Notes: generated by a model from the letters alone, not told the origin. Counted from the first letter of the stretch, positions 1 through 8,255 are shown. The stretch: 14,377 bases of DNA from Fonsecaea monophora (GCF_001642475.1 NW_019174154.1:1-14377), one strand, 5' to 3'. Numbers and translations: made by a program.

Positions 1-154
1 GATGGGTACAGGTAGGTATAGGTATTCCTTAATAGTATATCTTAACTGAAACTCAAAGCATGAGGGAAGGAAGCTTCCCTCAGGCGGTGAGCATGCGGTG
101 CTCAAATAATAAGGGGCTGTCACGTGTAGGTTATGCTTGGCGGTTCGTGACAAC
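1..154 (-). repeat. Partial LTR (LTR 1), reverse orientation, little RIP damage
   Basis: This is the reverse complement of the LTR at 6705-6858, colinear without gaps. The rest of the LTR (its U5 end) lies to the left of the window. Of 154 positions only seven differ, and in each one LTR 1 carries the C or G form where LTR 2 has T or A, in CpA/TpG context. LTR 1 is therefore close to the pre-RIP sequence. No G-rich polypurine tract follows it on its U3 side (155-170), so it is not the 3' LTR of an element filling 155-6702. It is either the 5' LTR of an element running leftwards out of the window or a solo LTR. Its U3 tip reads differently from LTR 2; the homologous start could extend to 160, where a TGATAC-like end is present. 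Confidence 0.93.
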
Positions 155-199
155 GTATCACCTTTAAGGTATTATAAGAAGCCTTTAATGTAGCTATAC

Positions 200-1132
200 T
201 CATTAAGACAGCCCTCTAAATATACGATAAGGAAGAGGAAATGGCTAATGTAGATTAGCTAGCTTTTTTGGGAATCTACATCGAGCCCCGATGGGCTCTA
301 GAGTATCGACCTATAGAGTGGCCTCAGGAATGGATCTAAAGAAGTATAAGCTTTAACTACCTTATAGAATGAAGTATACTACCGGCGATCGGAACTTAGT
401 ATTATATCGATATGATTTTAGTGGTCTAAACATGTAATCTTTAGCTTCCTTACTTTAGTAGATTTAGGGTTAAGATACTTCGGAATAATATGTCGACCTA
501 CGCTCCTAGAAAGCTTCTAGATTTTAAATCTATTACCTAATGATTACACTAATGCACTGAAATATGCGGACGCGCCGTTTTTAAGAGTCTTGCATTTCTA
601 TCGTAGATCCTTTAGATCCCGCCTATCCTTCGTGATAAGGGTTCCGATCCCTAATCTCGTTTTCCACTGATCTCTTGAAGATTAGAGACCACTATCTATA
701 ATGCTTAATATATTTCTTCATCGTATCTATAGAAGCTCTAACCCTATCTCCGTAATTAGTCATAAAGAGTTTAGCTTAATAGAAGGCTTAATACCAATCT
801 TAGAACTCTAAGAAATGGATTTCCAGTTGATTACATTAAGATTGGAGAGATTTAATCTAATCGCTTCGAGCGTAGAGAGAAGACACTCCCTACTTAATCT
901 CCTCTAACTTAGCTATAAGCTCAATAGAAACTTTTAATTAGCTAGCATCCGGCTCCGGGGCCGACTATATTAACGCAGTATCGGAGAATATATGCGGATA
1001 GATGCCTATATTGTCCTATCTAAATGAGAAAGCGGCAGATGATTGTTGCGGCTGGTAGTTAGCTTCCTAGGCGTATGGATTAGTGATGGGTTGTGTGCTT
1101 AAGAGGAGTTGAAGGGCGTCTTCGTACGACAT
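200..1132 (-). pseudogene. RIP-broken gene for a helical protein of unknown function
   Basis: I do not recognise this protein. A minus-strand frame begins at ATG 1132 (MSYEDALQLLLSTQP...) and runs about 310 codons to TGA at 202-200, interrupted only by TAA/TAG. The N-terminal 60 residues are rich in Gln, Asn, Pro and Ser. From about 1000 to 560 the translation is strongly amphipathic (segments such as IELIAKLEEIK and SIDTMKKYIKHYR), as expected of long helices or a coiled coil. The part left of about 540 is less convincing, so the real stop may lie earlier, near 430-540. The gene is divergent from the next one (ATG at 1817), sharing a 684-bp spacer. Stops are compatible with CAA/CAG to TAA/TAG change, but that alone does not prove coding; the choice rests on start codon, composition and length. 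Confidence 0.5.
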
Positions 1133-1816
1133 CACGTTAGCGGCTCTCTAAGTATTTTACTGGAAGGCCATTAAGGGTTTTAGAATTAAAAGGTTCACTA
1201 TATCAACTCCTATAGGGAAATATACTCTTAAGGGCTTTACTATACCTACCTAACCGCGAATAGTAGATATGATGGGCCCCTAAATTAGAAAAGAATAGAT
1301 ACGGGCGGTAAGTAGGGGCCGGAACCGTCTACCTAGGGGATAGTGCATCGAACCCCTTACTATCGAAGTGTTCTAATTCGGGCTCCTATAAAAGACCCTC
1401 TAGAGATCTTAGTTCTCAGAGCCTATTTCGGTCCCTATATATTTCGGCGAAGAGACTAGAGGCGTAGATCACTCCATCCCTACGCCCTAGGCTCTATAGC
1501 CTGGCTCGATGTAGGAGAAAAGAGACCTCTAAGGGCTGAAATTCCTTCGTAAAATAGTTGTCGGGCTACAATAAATTGTAGCTCCACCCCTTACTATTTA
1601 TGATCCGAGAAAAATTACTATGCTTCTATTTTAAGATCTAGTACGCGGTACGCTCGGCGTGAACTAATTTTAGTATAATATTGTGGCAGCCTCTACGATT
1701 ACTATAACCGCTACTACCGCTAGTTAATTATGATCTGGCGTTCTCTACTTTAAAAGAGCCGCAACGGACGAGAAAGCCTAACGAATAACGACAATTAAAA
1801 CAATTCGTTAAAGAAC
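1133..1816. other. Divergent intergenic spacer
   Basis: No convincing coding frame on either strand. It separates two divergently oriented pseudogenes and so should hold both promoters. A TATA-like TATAAAAG lies at 1387-1394 on the plus strand, rather far (about 420 bp) from the downstream ATG. The plus strand just before 1817 is A-rich (AATTAAAACAATTCG...), and the ATG context AGAACATGG is favourable. Confidence 0.4.
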
Positions 1817-2785
1817 ATGGCTTCTCCTATAAGCGGAGCGAGTAATCTAGAACTAGGCACTGCTAGAGTATATGTTACTTAGCATGTTCTATTTAAGCAC
1901 TGATTAATTTAGTAGGGTACCTCTAGCACTACTGGGGAGAGGCGCGTGCCTCCTAGTTCTAATCCTATGGATATCTACAGCCTAAATGCTACTTAGACTC
2001 GGCTCTAATTTATCACCTAATAGTTAGTCGGGTTTCAAAAAGAGGCCTACGATATCTATCGCGTTTTCTAGGCTAACATCCATACATTGATGGGCTATAA
2101 GACCGCTTTAGAGAAGTCGTGGTAGGACGCCTATAAGGTATATAGCTCTAAGGCGGATGAGCTTAACGAAATGGCGGAAAGTAGAGCCATTTTGCAGGAA
2201 GAGCTCGAAACGACCTAAGAAGAGGTTGAGGCTGCTCGTCATAGGGTTTAAGAGTCTGAACGCCGGGGTAATGATCTTACCGAGTAGTAGATATTCTTAT
2301 AACGCGACTTAGATCAAGCCCGTAAGAGGATCCGTACATTGGAAAATAATGCTACTGTGTACGAGTACACGATCGCGGCTACGGACCTTACGGAGGGCTC
2401 CGTAATTCACGAGCTGGATTCGAGCGAGAATGGAATGAGCAGCGTTAGGGTCCTAGAACTTTAGGCTAGGATAAAGGAAATGGAGTAAGACTACGAGCTT
2501 ACGGTGGGACACTATAAGAGCGAACTATCTAGACTTAAAGCACGTCTATTAGTGGCCGATCAGAAGTTAAAGTAATTTAAATAGTCTACCGACAGAACCT
2601 AGACGATGGATCTAATCGTTTCACCCACTATTAAAAGGGAGCCACTGTCTTTAGGTGTCGACGGAAACATCAAAATAGAAGAAAACGAGACTACGGAGCG
2701 AGGACGTCGAAGGTAACTAAAGAGAGCTCGAAGGGGGCGGAAGCTGGAGCCTAAGGATGCGGACTTAAGGGTAGTATGCTAGTGA
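1817..2785 (+). pseudogene. RIP-broken coiled-coil protein gene with one intron, unknown function
   Basis: I do not recognise a family. The frame starts at ATG 1817 (MASPISGASNLELG) and ends at adjacent TAG-TGA, 2780-2785, about 320 codons before splicing, with internal TAA/TAG. A 45-nt intron is likely at 1868-1912: donor GTATAT, branch-like CTGATT, acceptor TTTAG. Removing it keeps the frame and takes out three to four stop codons. From about 2100 to 2350 and 2455 to 2575 the translation is rich in Glu, Arg, Leu, Ala and (pre-RIP) Gln, typical of a long coiled coil (for example AILQEELETT, QARKRIRTLENN). The C-terminus has two psi-K-x-E motifs of the SUMO-site type (IKRE at 2630-2641, IKIE at 2669-2680) and a basic stretch at 2699-2743 resembling a nuclear localisation signal. 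A nuclear scaffold-like protein is an inference only. Confidence 0.62.
1868..1912 (+). other. Probable intron of the coiled-coil pseudogene
   Basis: GTATAT donor, ACTGATT branch-like site 10-16 nt before the TTTAG acceptor, length 45 nt, phase 0. Several stops in the surrounding frame (TAG, TGA, TAG) fall inside it. Its size matches the introns found in the antisense gene at 12189-13242. Confidence 0.5.
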
Positions 2786-3288
2786 ATGGCGTAGAAAGAT
2801 GGAGGGTAGGTGAATTTAAGGGACCTACTTCGTTTATGCTTCTTTTTTTAGTAGTACGTATTACCTTAGCTTCCTTTTCCACCTTCGATATAGTAGAAAG
2901 TTTCTGGAATTAACTTATTCTAGCGCCCAGTAGGAGAGGGTCAAGGCATCGTGGGGGTGGTGCAGCACCATCATTCTGGTAATGGTCACCTAGATAGATA
3001 TCGGGTGTGGGAGACTCTTCTAGCGCCCTATTTACTATGATAATAATAGAATAATCTTCTTTCACTTATAGAGAGGGCGCTCGTTCCGGTCCCCCTTCTT
3101 CCTTATCCATTACTAGTCCCTAGAGCTTAACGAGGTCGATTATTCTTTTAAAAAGAGAAAGGAGAAAACGATAACTCCTAATTCCTAGCTCTAGTAGGTA
3201 TATTTACAGAGGCTATTACTAAAAGCCACCATTTACTCAAAAATTCCGAATCCTTAGACGGTATTATACCCTCTATATCGTCTTAAAT
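2786..3288. other. Intergenic region
   Basis: No gene seen. It has T-rich stretches (a run of T near 2843, usable as a transcript end for the upstream gene) and, at 2958-2970, an odd palindrome TGGTGC-A-GCACCA. CA and TG dinucleotides survive better around 2940-3010 than in the flanking coding blocks, so RIP was weaker or the sequence differs in origin. Confidence 0.35.
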
Positions 3289-3699
3289 ATGCCGCGTTAA
3301 CGTAAAGTTTATAGCCCTTCGCGATCGAATTAACTACCTACGCTAAGCCCTTTAGACGCGTTAATCGATAATAACTAAGGCTCATCCGTAGCTCTCGAAG
3401 CATCTAGGTCTCGACTGGAGGCCTCTAAGCACGCTATACCTCCTACTCTATTATAGAGAATTAAGTAACTCACCGGGGAGAAGATAGTACTGTAAAAAGA
3501 GCTCGCGAAATGTTAGAGGTAGGAGAGCGCCTACCGGACCTTTAGAGAAGAGATGAGGTAGGTTCTAGATAAACTCTAGGAGGCGGTATTCGAGTTAAGA
3601 CGAGCCTAGAGGGAGATTAATGACGATTTTAATACGACTTTAGAGTAAGGCGCTGACATAGTAAGCATTAAGGTTAGTATGAAGAGGCGTGACGTTTGA
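3289..3699 (+). pseudogene. RIP-broken short coiled-coil protein gene, unknown function
   Basis: A frame of 136 codons from ATG 3289 to TGA 3697-3699. The first 45 residues are basic and rich in Ser and Pro; residues about 48-125 form a Lys/Glu/Leu-rich amphipathic segment (for instance SRLEASKH, KELAKC, YRTFREEMR), consistent with a coiled coil. Internal stops are all TAA or TAG. The final TGA may be native or come from CGA. The same frame stays readable beyond it, but with no recognisable composition, and the next convincing gene is convergent on the other strand, so I end the gene here. It lies 503 bp downstream of the other coiled-coil gene on the same strand and could be its partner. No family recognised. 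Confidence 0.48.
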
Positions 3700-4164
3700 C
3701 ATTCGGATGACCCTTACTACGAGCGTCAAATTTACTTAGTGCTGAATAGCCCCTAATGTCTAATCGTCATCCTATACGTGGTGAAAAAGGCGGGCCGTAC
3801 TTCGACTTCGTCTACGTTAGTTACGACTGTAACTGATTAATGGTCCGACACCGCTATCGTCTAAAATATCTCCGTTTGAAAATTACGTAATAATAGCTCT
3901 ATTAACACTCGATTACCTAAGTTAAGTGAAAAAGTGTAGAAGTGTAGAAACTATCTACTAAAGACTACAATACCGAAATTATTCGTTACTACTACCGTTC
4001 TATAACACGTGCTACTATCCCCTACCGTAGAGCATCTAATTCGGTCCTTCGATACGGAGGACGGCGACCCGCCCTTAAGTAGTAAGCTACTGCCCTAGCT
4101 AAGGCTACCGCTACGTAGCGAACAATCTCTTTACTCCTCGGATGTACGAGGTACAGTCGTAGAA
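3700..4164. other. Convergent intergenic region
   Basis: Lies between the end of the plus-strand coiled-coil gene and the end of the minus-strand F-box gene, so it should hold both 3' regions. Plus-strand frames can be read through it if every stop is explained as RIP, but that argument fits any frame, and I see no domain or coil pattern. Confidence 0.3.
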
Positions 4165-5608
4165 TCACGTGATTTCAATTAATGATTGTATAAGGCGCTA
4201 CCTAAGTTCGCTTTAGATAGTGCGATTATAGGTCTTACAATAGAAGGATGGAGCATACGCGAGATTGATTAAGGGGTTGAAAAGCTGAGCAATGGTGGGC
4301 ATAGAGTCTCGTAGGGACTAGGCGTTACAACGCCATAGGCATTTAACTACGTCTAGTAAATAGTCGTTAATACTAAGTATAAATAGATTGATCGACTCCG
4401 TTAGGCCGTTAATCGACTTAGGAGGGGGGAAAATATTCTTCCTATATATGTTACGTTCTTCACTCGCTAATAAGACTAGAAACTCATCCTAGGAATGTTG
4501 AAATTTACGGACTACTTATAAAAATACTTTCTACGAGCTACTGATAAACATTTCTAAAAGTATCAGTTACTTTAACATCGGGTGGCGTTTAATAAACTAT
4601 ACGATTTACTCGGCGGTGAAGTAAAAGCGATATAACCTAACTGAATGTAGCCCTTGGAAAGACGTACTAGGAGGAAAGAGGTCGTAAAAAGATCCAGGCT
4701 AGAAAGTCGATCTATAAAGCTCAAATTCGATACTAAGAGACTTAAGTTTAGAGTGTTTACGGAGGAAGGCTGCTATACTACCGCCTTATACGGTATGGGA
4801 GCATTATAAAACGTACTTATAGGCTTCTTCAATCTCGTTAGGCTCATTAAGGAGTGAATTACTTATATCTATTATGATATAGAGTTTAAGAGATTCCACC
4901 CTTTCGCCGTTCGTCTTATTAAGTATAGAGGTTTGAAGTGGGAGTATAGTGTAAGGTAGGGTGATGTCTAGGTAGCGTAGACTGTTACTAAGAGATGCGG
5001 CTAGAAGATGGCTCCTTATGGATGAGAGTACTATTACCGGAGCGTAGGTCTTAATAACATGGGAATTATCATCTCCCATTATATCGATGGAATTAATGCG
5101 CAATATTTATAAGTGTCGAAACTCTAACGCTTAGCTGATTAACTACTCCTAACGATGACTGGATATCTCCTATATAAAGAATTTAGTCCTCTTCTAGCTA
5201 ACCCTCATAATGAGATTAGACTGACTTGCTATTCCTGAAGAAGGCGCTTATATCCCTTATACGCCTCGAGAGTGGATTCTCCTGCGGGATAGTACCCTAA
5301 ATTCTCTCTAAACTAACTACTTGTGGTATCTCGCTATACTCCGGCTACATCTTGATATTTAAGGATATTTAAAACCTTAGGAGACTAATAGGGTAGATAG
5401 TTAGCGTAGTGACGGATTAAGATATCTCGTCGTTCTTTATAATGGTAGTGATGCGAGTTTCATCGCATCGCGTAGGACTTCGGTATAATGACTTTAGCGT
5501 GATAAGATTTATAGAATGTTTATAGGAAAGTCCGACCTTATCCTAGTCCTCTTTATAGAAAGAGAAGATGTTTAGAAGAATTTCCTCGGGAAGCGCCATT
5601 AGCTCCAT
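4165..5608 (-). pseudogene. RIP-broken F-box / leucine-rich protein gene
   Basis: F-box proteins recruit substrates to SCF (Skp1-cullin) ubiquitin ligases. The minus-strand frame begins at ATG 5608 (or a second ATG at 5599) and at once gives MALPEEILLNIFSF, an excellent F-box core (LPxEIxxxIxxF/Y). The rest resembles the degenerate leucine-rich region of fungal F-box proteins: segments such as SNSLRYLDI, VESLKLYII, FLRKHSKLKSLSIEF and FIKRHPMLKQLILLEM occur at intervals between 5100 and 4500. The end is TGA at 4167-4165, giving about 480 codons, a usual size. Stops are TAA/TAG/TGA. The reading frame shifts once near 5110-5145; upstream it is phased with 5606-5608 and downstream with 5101-5103, by a small indel or an unrecognised intron. 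The 5103-4804 part is free of stops. Confidence 0.68.
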
Positions 5609-5708
5609 AACGTTTTGAACTATGAGATATGTTTGAAGTACTCCGTATAGTTTCTAAAAAGTGCTGACATTTCAGAGGGGCTCAATCCTACTTAGCGAGG
5701 TGGCGGGG

Positions 5709-6008
5709 ATGCCTAACGCAGCTCTTACTACTAAGATAGAGGATGCGTACGTGGTCGAGGAACCTTCCCCATCGGGATCTATTGTCATCATGTCTCCATA
5801 GGTGCACGTACGTATGCATTACTTTAAACTTTAAAGAGTAACTCCGTAGTCTTCACTAACTTACGCTCCACCTACTCTTGAGCTATTATCTATCGAATTT
5901 ATACAATATCCGTTAAAGTAGACTATTTTCGGGAACGACTGTTACGCATACTATAATGTACCATCTGGATAGGAGAGTAAATTCAGCGCCGGTAAAGAAT
6001 CAAGGTGA
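5709..6008 (+). pseudogene. Possible short RIP-broken gene, unknown
   Basis: A plus-strand frame from ATG 5709 (MPNAALTTKIEDAYVVEEPSPSG) to TGA 6006-6008, 99 codons, with TAG at 5799-5801 and a few later TAA/TAG. Composition is protein-like, and the first 30 codons are open, but no domain is recognised. It would be divergent from the F-box gene with only 100 bp between the two ATGs. Its 3' end coincides with the border at about 5990 where RIP-like composition stops, so the gene may be truncated by the junction. It may also be a chance frame. Confidence 0.3.
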
Positions 6009-6702
6009 CATCACTTGGGGCTGATTTTCGTCACCCTTTATCATCAATACTAAAACCTGAATTTTTCGAGGCCCAATCCCCATAGCTATATCGAAATCAG
6101 AAAAAAGCATACGACTTGCTGAAGCTGTAGATACTGGCTATTTTCTCAATTCAAGAAGCTAGAGATATTCTAACAACACTTGGAACCAACCATTATCAAC
6201 CGCCGCCAGTACTACCTGAGGCCTGTGTTGGAATCTCTTACCACCTACCACCCCTGTCAGGTACTTCGACCTACACTTTAGAAGTACTTCAGCTGTAATT
6301 CATAAATCTATCCGCTCTATACTAATCTTTATCATTATGTCAGTCTCTGCCGGCTTATTTCATTGACCAGCCTAGAGCATACGACTGCGATCGTAAGTAG
6401 CCTACCTATAGTAATAGACTGTCTATAGTGCTAGAAGAGTCGAATCTAAATCCGACATGGAATGAGAAGAAATTGATTCGTTTGAAAAAGTGTAAATCTA
6501 TTAGTTTCCGTATAACTTTTAAGAATGGTAGCAATGCTCTCAACATTTTCTTTAATCCACCGTTAATATACTGCTCTGGTGGCCGTATAACTACTATAAA
6601 TGGGTGGAAAGAAGGTAATAGACTTTTCGAGCGTGTAATTTATCAGTTACTGAACTATGTCGCAGTATCTTATCGAAGTTTCCTATTACCATAGATGACG
6701 CA
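5990..6702. other. Island without RIP composition, no confirmed gene
   Basis: From about 5990 CA and TG become common (about 5 CA per 60 nt in 6001-6300 against 0-3 in the retrotransposon), a sharp change. Overlapping frames on opposite strands are open: plus 6428-6694 (begins GTG, not ATG) and minus about 6636-6405 (contains KKMLRALLPFLKVIRKLIDLHFFKR), and plus 6005-6297 with two TAG codons. None has a recognised domain or a good start. It could be the remnant of a low-copy mobile element or unique host DNA. It directly abuts the 5' LTR of the retrotransposon. Confidence 0.55.
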
Positions 6703-6895
6703 TGATTATCACGAACCGCCAAGCATAACCTATACGTGACAGCCCCTTATTATTTAAGTACCGCATGCTCACCGCCTGAGGGAAGCTTCCTTCCCTCATG
6801 CTTTAAGTTTTAGTTAAGATATACTATTAAGGAATACCTATACCTACCTGTACCCATCGCTACCCTCTACCTATCTCCATAGGCCGTTCCTAACA
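6703..6895 (+). repeat. 5' LTR (LTR 2)
   Basis: 193 bp, starting TG and ending CA, same length as the 3' LTR at 13728-13920. A TATA-like AT-rich stretch TTATTATTTAAG lies at about 6746-6757. If RNA starts near 6798, as the priming-site match suggests, U3 is about 95 bp and R-U5 about 98 bp. It is colinear with LTR 1 (reverse, 1-154). Confidence 0.95.
6777..6798 (+). promoter_or_regulatory. LTR hairpin next to the inferred RNA start
   Basis: TGAGGGAA and TTCCCTCA form an 8-bp stem around the 6-nt loop GCTTCC. The same hairpin is in LTR 1, and in LTR 3 with one pair weakened (TAAGGGAA). Its last base is the first base of the segment that matches the priming site. Its role is unknown; it could act in U3 as DNA or, if transcription starts further upstream, as RNA. 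Confidence 0.5.
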
Positions 6896-6897
6896 TT

Positions 6898-6907
6898 CTT
6901 AAAGCAT
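6898..6907 (+). other. Putative self-priming site (PBS)
   Basis: CTTAAAGCAT, starting 2 nt after the LTR, is the exact reverse complement of ATGCTTTAAG at 6798-6807 inside the LTR. No tRNA-like TGG site is visible. Tf1 of fission yeast and related chromoviruses prime reverse transcription by folding the 5' end of their own RNA onto the site beside the LTR, which is what this match predicts, with RNA starting near 6798. See findings. Confidence 0.65.
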
Positions 6908-7046
6908 CCCTTAAGATCGGTCGGAGGGAGCGACGTCCCGGCGCGTCGTACGCGGTACGATAGCGCCTAAGAGGGCGACCCGCTAGGAGCCTTATATAGA
7001 GGGAGGACCGTCATAACCTACTACGGGGAGCTTAATAGAACCTATA
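6908..7046 (+). other. Untranslated leader before gag
   Basis: 139 nt, CpG-rich and without an open frame. It begins with CCCTTAAGATCGG and contains ACGCGGTACG-like repeats of CG and TA steps that result from loss of CA/TG. Confidence 0.5.
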
Positions 7047-8222
7047 ATGTAAAACGACCCTACCCCCGACGAAGAAGAGGATATAGACGACGACCGCGAA
7101 TCGCAGTCGGGTCGCGTAACACCTATAGTAGAAGAATTAGATATAAACCTCGAGGCGGACTTAGAGCTATAGGCGCTCCTCCGGAAAGGAGCCCTACTAG
7201 TAGATACCCTTAAGAGATAAAGATTAAGGCTCGAGATCGAAGCGATAGAGGCGGAGGTCGTAGGAGAGACTCCTACGGTATACGCGGAGGTAAAAGGTAC
7301 CTCGCTATCGACTCGTAAGCGACCCTACCGTAATTCGTCCCTAGATAAAGATCGCGACGAACTATAAAGAGTAATACGTATAGTTAAGCCTAAACTCTTT
7401 ACGAGTAAGTCTATATAGTAACTCTACGCCTTCGATAGTAGCTAGTAGACGATCTTCGAGTCGCTAGCGAGCGACGTAGTCCTAGACTAGCCGTAGCGTA
7501 TCCGGACCGTAGCTAATTATCTCGAGGGTCGCGCCCTTAACGAATAGCGACGAGACCGGCGGGAAGGAAACCCCATCCCGCTAACGTAGGACCTCTTTAT
7601 CTCGTAGTATAAGGATATAATCGAAGACGCCGACGTCCGTAAGGGAGAAGCACTCGAAAAGCTAGGAACCCTTAAGTAGGCCGCATTATAATTAGTTAAA
7701 GACCTAGTGTATAAAATGATACTATTAGAGGATGAAGTCGGCCCTCTTACCGAGGACGAGAGAAAGGACTAAGTACTATTCTACGCTCTAGCGCCCCGCC
7801 TACGAGACGTAGTTCGGCGGGACCTTAAGACTATTACGTCGCGAGCCTAGGTCCTCGCTTCGGCATAGAGGCTCGAAATAGTAGTCTTAAAGGAAAGGTA
7901 AGCGGAGCGTACGCGGTCAGCGCGCTCTACGCCTACTAGTTTAGGTAGGTAAGCCTAGTCGATAACGCGCTAGACCCCTCGGCGATTAGCCTAGGAACCG
8001 CAGGCGAAGCGCGACCGAGAACCGTCTCCCCCTATAAAAAAAGCGAAGCATTAAGTAAGAGCCGTACCTAATACCTTTAGCGGGGAGTACTACGCCTACG
8101 GCTAGCGAGGATATAAGGAAAAGGATTATCTACGCCCTAAACCTATAACCGCCGCCGTAGCGTAGGCGAAGCGTACGGGCGACGTAGGGAAGAATAAGGA
8201 TAAGAAAAAGCTAAAAAAATAG
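7047..8222 (+). pseudogene. gag: gag (capsid and nucleocapsid), RIP-broken
   Basis: Gag builds the virus-like particle. The frame from ATG 7047 to TAG 8220-8222 has 392 codons with about 26 internal TAA/TAG. The N-terminus is acidic (NDPTPDEEEDIDDDRES) and followed by a helical segment. The central part (about 7490-7870) fits the retrotransposon Gag/capsid domain: an NYLEGRALNE region, a stop where family members have Trp, the DLFIS..YKD segment and, later, FYALAPRLRDVVRRDL. Near the end a CCHC zinc knuckle is present with all four ligands changed to Tyr (8088-8129), followed by a Lys-rich tail. The last in-frame bases are A AAA AAA TAG, and pol continues in the -1 frame. The start could be slightly further upstream, because RIP can also remove an ATG. 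Confidence 0.9.
8088..8129 (+). other. Gag zinc knuckle with all four ligands replaced by Tyr
   Basis: The spacing is C-x2-C-x4-H-x4-C, but the codons at 8088, 8097, 8112 and 8127 read TAC, TAC, TAT and TAT. TGC/TGT to TAC/TAT and CAT/CAC to TAT/TAC are the changes expected from RIP on either strand. The intervening Gly and Lys residues fit a retroviral-type knuckle. Confidence 0.85.
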
Positions 8223-8255
8223 GACCTAGCCTACTAGGCGCCGTAGCGGCGCTAG
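8213..8255 (+). promoter_or_regulatory. Probable -1 ribosomal frameshift site between gag and pol
   Basis: In gag frame the sequence reads CTA AAA AAA TAG, so 8213-8219 is an X XXY YYZ heptamer (A AAA AAA) directly before the stop. Pol is in the -1 frame and open in sense from 8222. A GC stem follows: GCGCCG (8238-8243), loop TAG, CGGCGC (8247-8252), which can extend with CTA/TAG around one bulged G. The spacer (about 14-18 nt) is longer than the usual 5-9 nt. The TAG could be a RIP product, but the frame change is real. Confidence 0.62.

Noticed and set aside
283..298. Hairpin GAGCCC-CGAT-GGGCTC as a regulatory element or terminator
   Set aside because: Only 6 bp, no T run or other context; a short inverted repeat expected by chance in this length.
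1335..1362. GTTCGATGC on the minus strand as the B box of a tRNA gene
   Set aside because: The flanking bases do not form the T-arm stem and no acceptor or anticodon arms can be drawn.
3700..6300. Long plus-strand frames that are open if every stop was once Gln, Arg or Trp
   Set aside because: In RIP DNA any frame can be rescued by that argument. The minus strand has an F-box motif and leucine-rich pattern in the same place, which decides for the other strand.
6428..6694. Plus-strand open frame of 88 codons next to the LTR
   Set aside because: It starts with GTG, has no domain, and the opposite strand is equally open and equally protein-like. Kept only as part of the non-RIP island.
155..6702. 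Interior of a single LTR element between LTR 1 and LTR 2
   Set aside because: The LTRs are in opposite orientation, no polypurine tract or priming site faces inward, and no gag or pol is present.
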